5,125 bases of DNA from Deltaproteobacteria bacterium. Lineage in GTDB: Bacteria; Desulfobacterota; UBA8473. The notes beneath the pieces were generated by a model. That model searched no databases and was not told the origin of the DNA. It worked only from the letters and a program-made list of their open reading frames with translations. Below are positions 1 through 4,048 of the stretch, one piece after another. The stretch spans positions 1 through 5,125 of the forward strand of contig JAUXFK010000207.1 in NCBI GenBank assembly GCA_030623035.1, read 5' to 3'. The position numbers and the translations under genes were made by a program. Each line of letters starts with the position of its first letter. Position 1 is the stretch's first letter.

Positions 1-175
1 AACCTTCCGCCATGTTGCTGGGAATTGAAATCGCACACCGTCTCATTTGAGAGGTTAATCCGTACACTTCATCCTTGGGGAATCCTTTAGAAATCTTATA
101 TATTTCAGCAACTAAAGCCATTGATTTTTGCCAGACCTGCAAATCTCTATACGTTTTTATTTTTCTTTGTGCCAC
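1..175 (-). CDS. Four-helix-bundle protein (S23 / 23S rRNA intervening-sequence protein family), N-terminal part
   Basis: Partial gene: 58 codons are visible and the 3' end lies beyond position 1. The translation reads VAQRKIKTYRDLQVWQKSMA and onward. It contains the family hallmarks YRDLQVWQKSM (residues 9-19), KGFPKDEVYGLTSQMRR (30-46) and AISIPSNMAEG (48-58). Members are small (about 115-130 aa) all-helical proteins that form pentameric bundles. Some are encoded in intervening sequences of 23S rRNA, and the Avd protein of diversity-generating retroelements is related; the function of free-standing copies is unknown. The start is taken at GTG (173-175) because no in-frame ATG lies upstream and an AGGGG (186-190) sits 10 nt away. 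This ribosome-site-like sequence is part of an 8-nt tandem array. The gene follows the dehydrogenase at 211-1350 closely, but a repeat terminus (196-208) separates them, so it looks like an insertion rather than a pathway gene. Family assignment is strong; the exact start is less certain. Confidence 0.85.
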   Translation of the reverse strand, partial: MAQRKIKTYRDLQVWQKSMALVAEIYKISKGFPKDEVYGLTSQMRRCAISIPSNMAEG

Positions 176-198
176 TGTGCCTTTGCCCCTCTGTGCCT
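167..198 (-). repeat. Four degenerate 8-nt tandem units upstream of the four-helix-bundle gene
   Basis: Read on the minus strand, four consecutive 8-nt units are AGGCACAG (198-191), AGGGGCAA (190-183), AGGCACAG (182-175) and TGGCACAA (174-167). The array starts directly at the GTAACTACTCAGG motif and runs into the first codons of the four-helix-bundle gene. The one unit that departs from the GGCACA pattern supplies the only purine-rich, ribosome-site-like stretch (AGGGG). Confidence 0.65.
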
Positions 199-208
199 GA
201 GTAGTTAC
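196..208 (-). repeat. GTAACTACTCAGG terminus motif (third copy in window)
   Basis: The plus-strand text CCTGAGTAGTTAC (196-208) is identical to the right end of the intergenic element at 3974-3986 and matches the ends of the element at 2793-2907 with small changes. Here it lies between the stop codon of the acyl-CoA dehydrogenase (211-213) and the 8-nt array in front of the four-helix-bundle gene, in the same orientation relative to that gene as in the larger element. I read it as one end of an element that continues beyond position 1. Confidence 0.6.
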
Positions 209-210
209 TA

Positions 211-1350
211 TTACTTTAATAAATAACGGGCAATATTCAAACGTTGAATCTCCCCTGTCCCCTCCATGAACAGGCAGGATATCGCATCGCGCATCCTCCT
301 TTCAACCGGGTATTCTTTCATATAGCCATATCCCCCCAGAGCCTTGACAGCTTCGAGGGTAACATTCACAGCCACATCTGATGCATAGCATTTTGCCATA
401 GACGACAATCCTTCAACCCCTGCATCACCCTCATCCGCCATAAAGGCTGTTCTATAAAGCAGTGATCGAGACGCCTCCAGTTGTATGGCCATATCCGCAA
501 GCTTGAATTGTATGCCCTGATATGTGGCAATCGGTTTCCCAAATTGAACCCTTTGTTTTGTATATCCTACTGCATAGTCTAATGCTCCCTGAGCGATCCC
601 AATGGCCTGACTGCCAACAGTAAGACGAGTAAGGTTTATGGCACTCAGGGCTATATTTAGACCTTCTCCCGGTTCACCAAGTAAATTCTCTTTAGGAATC
701 TTTGCATCTTCAAAGATAAGCTCAGAAGCCGGCACTCCCCTGGCCCCCATCTTCTCTTCACTCTTCCCGATACGGAATCCTGGAGTCTCCTTCTCTAAGA
801 TAAAAGCAGAAACACCCCCCTTTAGCCTTTTTTCCGGATCAGTGAGGGCAAAGAGGGGGATGTAGTCAGCCACCTCTCCACATGAGATAAAACACTTTGT
901 TCCGTTTAATATATAGGTATCACCCTCTAAAATCGCTCTTGTCTTCATGGAACCAACATCTGAGCCTGCTCCAGGTTCAGTAAGGGCAAATGCGGTTATC
1001 CTGTCACCACTTGACAGTCCCTTAAAGAACCTGTCTTTCTGCTCTTCATTCCCACCTTTTGAGATGACTTTAATATTCGAGCCTTGAATACAGACTAAAG
1101 TCGATGATGTTGTACAAAACCTGGCCAGTTCTTCAACAACCATACAGAGTGTTTTCGTATCCGCATCTATCCCTCCGTATTTCTCCGGCATCGGTAATTG
1201 AAGGAGGCCATTTTCTCCAAGGATCTTCAAGATATCCCAGGGAAACTCCCCATCCCTATCAATTGCAGATGCTCGCGGTTCGAGTTTTTCTATCGCCAGT
1301 TTCCTCACTGTTTCTTTCATGATGCGCTGTTCTTCTGTCAATCCAAACAT
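211..1350 (-). CDS. Acyl-CoA dehydrogenase (short-chain/butyryl-CoA dehydrogenase-like), copy 1
   Basis: A 379-aa cytoplasmic flavoprotein of normal family length. It oxidises an acyl-CoA to the 2,3-enoyl-CoA and would pass electrons to an electron-transfer flavoprotein, which is not encoded here. The order is an N-terminal helical domain (about 1-112), a beta-barrel domain (about 118-215) and a C-terminal helical domain (about 225-375). Visible motifs are the FAD/substrate signature ALTEPGAGSDVGS (122-134), RVQFGKPI (267-274), LGGYGYMKEYPVERRMRD (338-355) and MEGTGEIQR (362-370), in which E363 is the expected catalytic base. The residue before it is Met instead of the usual Tyr. ATG at 1350 is preceded by a good GAGG ribosome site 6 nt away. 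The gene is the downstream partner of the paralogue at 1597-2763; a ~197-bp palindrome lies between them. Chain length and substrate cannot be deduced. Confidence 0.95.
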   Translation of the reverse strand: MFGLTEEQRIMKETVRKLAIEKLEPRASAIDRDGEFPWDILKILGENGLLQLPMPEKYGGIDADTKTLCMVVEELARFCTTSSTLVCIQGSNIKVISKGGNEEQKDRFFKGLSSGDRITAFALTEPGAGSDVGSMKTRAILEGDTYILNGTKCFISCGEVADYIPLFALTDPEKRLKGGVSAFILEKETPGFRIGKSEEKMGARGVPASELIFEDAKIPKENLLGEPGEGLNIALSAINLTRLTVGSQAIGIAQGALDYAVGYTKQRVQFGKPIATYQGIQFKLADMAIQLEASRSLLYRTAFMADEGDAGVEGLSSMAKCYASDVAVNVTLEAVKALGGYGYMKEYPVERRMRDAISCLFMEGTGEIQRLNIARYLLK

Positions 1351-1365
1351 TTTTCACCTCTTTAC

Positions 1366-1562
1366 GGGTCGTTGCCCAAACAAAAATTCCTTTGAGTGGT
1401 CATCAAAAGGTTTTTTGCTCACAGATCTTGGCGAAGCGAAAGATTAGCGATTTCAAGTGTTTGAGCCTGAAGGCTAGTTTTGAAATCGCCTGTAGCGAGC
1501 CAAAGATCTGTCAAAAAACGTTTTGGACAAGCGAAAAGGGATTTTTGTATGGGCAACCGCCC
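1366..1562. repeat. Large imperfect palindrome (~197 bp) between the two acyl-CoA dehydrogenase genes
   Basis: The spacer is an almost end-to-end inverted repeat centred near 1464-1470. Paired blocks, from outside in, are GTTGCCC (1371-1377) with GGGCAAC (1551-1557), ACAAAAAT (1380-1387) with ATTTTTGT (1541-1548), TTTTTTG (1411-1417) with CAAAAAA (1512-1518), ACAGATCTT (1421-1429) with AAGATCTGT (1503-1511), GCGATTTCAA (1447-1456) with TTGAAATCGC (1480-1489), and AGCC (1464-1467) with GGCT (1472-1475). The summed coordinates drift only from 2928 to 2939, so the arms are collinear with few indels. No protein is supported inside it. It may be a non-autonomous mobile element (MITE-like), or an RNA hairpin that affects readthrough or stability between the two genes. 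An arm fragment recurs at 3987-4028. Confidence 0.8.
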
Positions 1563-1596
1563 GTTTGCGGGCTGTTATCCAGGGCTCTTTTGGTTC

Positions 1597-2763
1597 TTAA
1601 CCGAGCAGGGTATTTGCAATCACGATCCTTTGAACCTGGTTCGTGCCTTCGTAAAGCTGGGTTATCTTTGCATCCCTCATCATACGTTCCACAGGATACT
1701 CTTTGATATAACCGTAACCACCAAGGACCTGAATTGCATCTACAGTAACCTTCATCGCTGTATCAGACGCGAAATTCTTAGACATAGATGAGAATCGAAC
1801 GACCTCCGCCGGCAACCTGCTCATATCCTTTGTCTGTTCTTCAAGCAAAGACGCGGTCTTGTATAAAAGCTGCCTGGCTGCCTCAACTTGAGTGGTCATA
1901 TCGGCCAACATAAACTGAATCCCCTGGAAAGCTGTAATCGGTTTACCAAACTGCTTTCTCTCTTTTGCATATCCAATGGCATAATCCAGAGCGCCTTGCG
2001 CTATTCCAAGGGCCTGAGCAGCTATCCCGGGCCGTGAGAAATCGAGTGTCTTCATGCAGATCGCAAAGCCCATCCCTTCTTTGCTGATAAGGTTGGCTGC
2101 CGGTATCCTGCAATCCTCAAAGATAAGCTCAGAGGTCTTGCTTCCTCGAATCCCCAATTTGTCCTCATATTTGCCTATAGTAAACCCGGGTGCATCTTTC
2201 TCAACGATAAAAACACTCAACGCCTTCGAAGGCTTCGATGCATCAGGGTCTGTCTTCGCAAACAGGGAATATATATCAGCAATTCCACCATTGGTAATGA
2301 ATATCTTAGAGCCGTTCAGGACATATTCATCCCCCTCTTTTACTGCTCTGGTCTGAATACCTCCCACATCAGAACCTGCGCTCGATTCGGTTATAGCACA
2401 GGCACTGATATGCTCGCCACTGGCTATCTTTGGAAGAAAATTCTTCTTCTGCTCTTCACTACCTCCCAAAAGAATTGGTAATAATCCGAGTTCCTGAACC
2501 GCTGGCATAAGGCCCGTAGTTGCGCATGCCTTTGACAGCTCTTCAATTATAATACATAGGGCCAACGCTCCTGACCCTGTACCACCATATTCCTCTGGAA
2601 CATCTGCACCCATAAGGGCATTTTCTTTTAGGATATCTAAGATGTCCCAAGGATATTCCGCAGTTTCATCAATCTCAGCCGCACGGGGAGCCACTCGATC
2701 CACAGCAAGCTTCCTAACTGTCTGGCGAATCATCTCTTGTTCTTCGGTCAAATCGTATAGCAT
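1597..2763 (-). CDS. Acyl-CoA dehydrogenase (short-chain/butyryl-CoA dehydrogenase-like), copy 2
   Basis: A 388-aa flavoprotein, full length for the family, which dehydrogenates an acyl-CoA at C2-C3. Domains are N-terminal helical (about 1-113), central beta (about 119-217) and C-terminal helical (about 228-384). Signature 1 is CAITESSAGSDVGG (122-135), the flavin-contacting segment is KQFGKPI (270-276), and signature 2, QVLGGYGYIKEYPVERMMRD (345-364), matches the family pattern fully. The YEGTNQVQR segment (371-379) places the catalytic base at E372. It is similar to the downstream paralogue along its whole length and differs mainly by a short insertion around residues 308-320. ATG at 2763 has an excellent AGGAGG site (2769-2774) 5 nt upstream. 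It lies downstream of the enoyl-CoA hydratase in the same direction, with a 115-bp repeat element in the spacer. Substrate unknown; tandem copies could differ in chain length or branching preference. Confidence 0.95.
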   Translation of the reverse strand: MLYDLTEEQEMIRQTVRKLAVDRVAPRAAEIDETAEYPWDILDILKENALMGADVPEEYGGTGSGALALCIIIEELSKACATTGLMPAVQELGLLPILLGGSEEQKKNFLPKIASGEHISACAITESSAGSDVGGIQTRAVKEGDEYVLNGSKIFITNGGIADIYSLFAKTDPDASKPSKALSVFIVEKDAPGFTIGKYEDKLGIRGSKTSELIFEDCRIPAANLISKEGMGFAICMKTLDFSRPGIAAQALGIAQGALDYAIGYAKERKQFGKPITAFQGIQFMLADMTTQVEAARQLLYKTASLLEEQTKDMSRLPAEVVRFSSMSKNFASDTAMKVTVDAIQVLGGYGYIKEYPVERMMRDAKITQLYEGTNQVQRIVIANTLLG

Positions 2764-2792
2764 CTTCTCCTCCTATCCACTCTAATTTAATC

Positions 2793-2907
2793 GTGACTAC
2801 TCAGGTTGTCAGGTTCACGGTTGGTTGCCTTATCTTCATACTGGTCTATATTCATCGTTTTCTAACCTTGAACCGTGAACCCTGGAACTTAGAACCTGAA
2901 TATTTAC
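2793..2907 (-). repeat. Intergenic element with inverted ends and 7-nt arrays, short copy (115 bp)
   Basis: It begins GTGACTACTCAGG (2793-2805) and ends CCTGAATATTTAC (2895-2907), a decayed inverted match of the first end. The right part holds five 7-nt units (AACCTTG, AACCGTG, AACCCTG, GAACTTA, GAACCTG; 2864-2898). Two long blocks are shared with the element at 3779-3986: 19 identical nt at 2799-2817 versus 3781-3799, and 37 nt with two differences at 2863-2899 versus 3942-3978. About 40 bp between the arms (near 2824-2862) is unique to this copy. A minus-strand ATG there (2852-2854) opens a short reading frame that I do not consider a gene. The element fills most of the hydratase-to-dehydrogenase spacer. 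Confidence 0.8.
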
Positions 2908-2939
2908 ACTTAATCTATATAAAAACAGCATCCAGTGTA

Positions 2940-3719
2940 TTATTTCCCTTTGAATTGAGGTTTGCGTTTTTCCAAAAATGCCTTTGCCCCTTCCTTTTGG
3001 TCTTCGGTTTTAAATAGCTCCCCAAAAAGTCTCGTCTCTAATTTCAGTCCTTCGCTCAATGTCATATTTATCCCTTCATCTATAGCCTTTTTCGCATACT
3101 GTATCGCTATTGGACCTTTTTTCAAAATCTTATTCAGCATCTTTTTCGCTTCACTAACGGCCTCACCTTTCTCAGCGAGTCTATCTACAAGGCCAATCTC
3201 TTTGGCTTCAGATGCAGATATCATATCGCCTGTAAATATAATTTCTTTGGCTTTCCCTTTAGAGACCAGCCTCGGGAGTCTTTGCGTACCACCTGCGCCA
3301 GGTATTACACCAAGGTTAACCTCTGGCTGACCGAATTTTGCAGATTCAGAAGCGATCCTAATATCACACGCCATAGCCAACTCACATCCTCCGCCAAGGG
3401 CCATACCATTAACAGCACATATCACAACCTTCTCAAAATCTTCAATCTTATTAAAAACGTGCTGGAGTTCCTTAGAAAACTCTTCTCCTTGTTTCTGGTC
3501 CATCTCAGGGAACATAGTTATATCAGCTCCTGCCACAAATATCTTCTCTCCAGCACCGGTTAGTATAACCCCTTTTACTCTCTTTTCTGAAGCCAATTCA
3601 TCAAAAACCTGACCGAGCTCACAGGTAGTCTTTTTATCCAATGCATTTGCCGGCGGATGATTAATCGTAATAATAGCTATACCCTCTTCTACAAGATATT
3701 CAACAAATTCACAACTCAT
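2940..3719 (-). CDS. Enoyl-CoA hydratase / crotonase-family protein
   Basis: A 259-aa protein from the preferred start (261 aa from the ATG at 3725), the usual length of single-domain crotonases. It probably hydrates 2,3-enoyl-CoA to 3-hydroxyacyl-CoA, the step after the dehydrogenases encoded downstream. In numbering from the preferred start, the oxyanion-hole region IFVAGADI is at 60-67, ALGGGCELAMACDI (107-120) contains catalytic E113, and FGQPEVNLGVIPGAGGTQRL (129-148) contains catalytic E133. Both glutamates of true hydratases are therefore present, which argues for hydratase rather than isomerase or thioesterase-type activity. The C-terminal end EGAKAFLEKRKPQF is typical. It lies downstream of the mutase gene across a 329-bp spacer and upstream of dehydrogenase copy 2. 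Fatty-acid, amino-acid or hydrocarbon-derived substrates are all possible. Confidence 0.93.
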   Translation of the reverse strand: MSCEFVEYLVEEGIAIITINHPPANALDKKTTCELGQVFDELASEKRVKGVILTGAGEKIFVAGADITMFPEMDQKQGEEFSKELQHVFNKIEDFEKVVICAVNGMALGGGCELAMACDIRIASESAKFGQPEVNLGVIPGAGGTQRLPRLVSKGKAKEIIFTGDMISASEAKEIGLVDRLAEKGEAVSEAKKMLNKILKKGPIAIQYAKKAIDEGINMTLSEGLKLETRLFGELFKTEDQKEGAKAFLEKRKPQFKGK

Positions 3720-3726
3720 TTTCATT

Positions 3727-3731
3727 CTCCC
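3727..3731 (-). promoter_or_regulatory. Ribosome binding site that favours the second ATG of the enoyl-CoA hydratase
   Basis: The minus strand reads GGGAG (3731-3727) followed by AATGAAAATG. The first ATG (3725-3723) is only 1 nt from GGGAG, too close for good initiation, whereas the second ATG (3719-3717) is 7 nt away, a normal distance. The protein therefore most likely begins MSCEFVEYLV rather than MKMSCEF. Confidence 0.55.
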
Positions 3732-3778
3732 TTCTTGTTTCCATTAAGATAAACTCCGCGGAACATGCTCGATTTCAA

Positions 3779-3986
3779 GTACTCAGGTTGTCAGGTTCAA
3801 GGTTCACAGTTAACGGTTGGGCGCACCCAGTGTGACATAGAGTTCACTCTGGACTTTCGTGTAAAACTGCCTGGCGTATCGCAAGAACCGGATGAACTCC
3901 GCATTCGTCTCGGAATCGAACCCTTCCTTGTTTTATCAGTTTAACCTTGAACCGTGAACCCCGGAACTTTGAACCTGAGTAGTTAC
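3779..3986 (-). repeat. Intergenic element with inverted ends and 7-nt arrays, long copy (208 bp)
   Basis: The ends are GTACTCAGG (3779-3787, apparently shortened from GTAACTACTCAGG) and CCTGAGTAGTTAC (3974-3986). The left arm carries GGTT-containing units of about 7 nt (3785-3818). The right arm carries AACCTTG, AACCGTG, AACCCCG, GAACTTT and GAACCTG (3943-3977). Between the arms lies the relic of a four-helix-bundle gene (3810-3932). Both arms match the short copy at 2793-2907, and the right terminus is identical to the motif at 196-208. The element makes up most of the 329-bp gap between the mutase and hydratase genes. Confidence 0.8.
3810..3932 (-). pseudogene. Relic of a four-helix-bundle (S23/IVP-family) gene, C-terminal-side fragment
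   Basis: A 40-codon stretch of open minus-strand sequence, bounded upstream by TAA (3933-3935) and ending at TAA (3810-3812). It reads NKEGFDSETN, then AEFIRFLRYARQFYTKVQ, then SELYVTLGAPNR. This fits the second half of the family, where the conserved NMAEG is followed by a segment of the type EF-RFL--A and then Q-LY-AL. The visible part of the gene at the left edge stops at NMAEG, almost where this fragment begins, so the two cover complementary parts of the family. Here the first half, the start codon and the final helix are missing, so it is not expected to be functional. It sits inside the 208-bp element, and its last codons run into the 7-nt array. Confidence 0.65.
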
Positions 3987-4028
3987 AAAACATTTTGGAT
4001 AAGACGAATTCGGATCTGGGCGACAGCC
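3987..4028 (+). repeat. Fragment similar to the right arm of the palindrome at 1366-1562
   Basis: AAAACATTTTGGATAAG (3987-4003) matches 1515-1531 with two differences. Further on, GGGCGACAGCC (4018-4028) matches GGGCAACCGCC (1551-1561), also with two differences. Order and orientation are preserved, but the stretch between the blocks is shorter here. The fragment starts exactly where the 208-bp element ends and lies just downstream of the mutase stop codon (4049-4051). Confidence 0.45.
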
Positions 4029-4048
4029 TTTGTTGAGCCAGCCGAAAA

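Noticed and set aside
1559..1572. GCCCG-TTTG-CGGGC hairpin just downstream of dehydrogenase copy 2, a possible terminator.
   Set aside because: The stem is only 5 bp and no U-tract follows on the minus strand (GGTTGCCC comes next). It overlaps the edge of the larger palindrome.
1392..1706. Plus-strand open frame of about 104 codons across the palindrome.
   Set aside because: It lies in inverted-repeat DNA and then runs antisense into the C-terminal codons of the dehydrogenase. It shows no family motif and looks like chance.
2800..2854. Short minus-strand frame starting MNIDQYEDKATNREPDN inside the short element.
   Set aside because: It runs into the repeat arm, has no good ribosome site and no recognisable family.
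2793..2907. CRISPR-like repeats in the spacers.
   Set aside because: The units are 7-8 nt, degenerate and directly contiguous with no unique spacers. They are short-period tandem arrays, not CRISPR.
2962..3330. Plus-strand open frame of about 122 codons opposite the hydratase gene.
   Set aside because: It is an antisense shadow of a gene with clear crotonase motifs, and the translation has no recognisable domain. The same holds for the other plus-strand frames opposite the dehydrogenase and mutase genes.
3741..3776. Possible promoter upstream of the hydratase (TTGAAA and an AT-rich TTTATC/TATCTT on the minus strand).
   Set aside because: The spacing of 19-21 nt is too long and the -10 match is poor; it is not distinguishable from chance.
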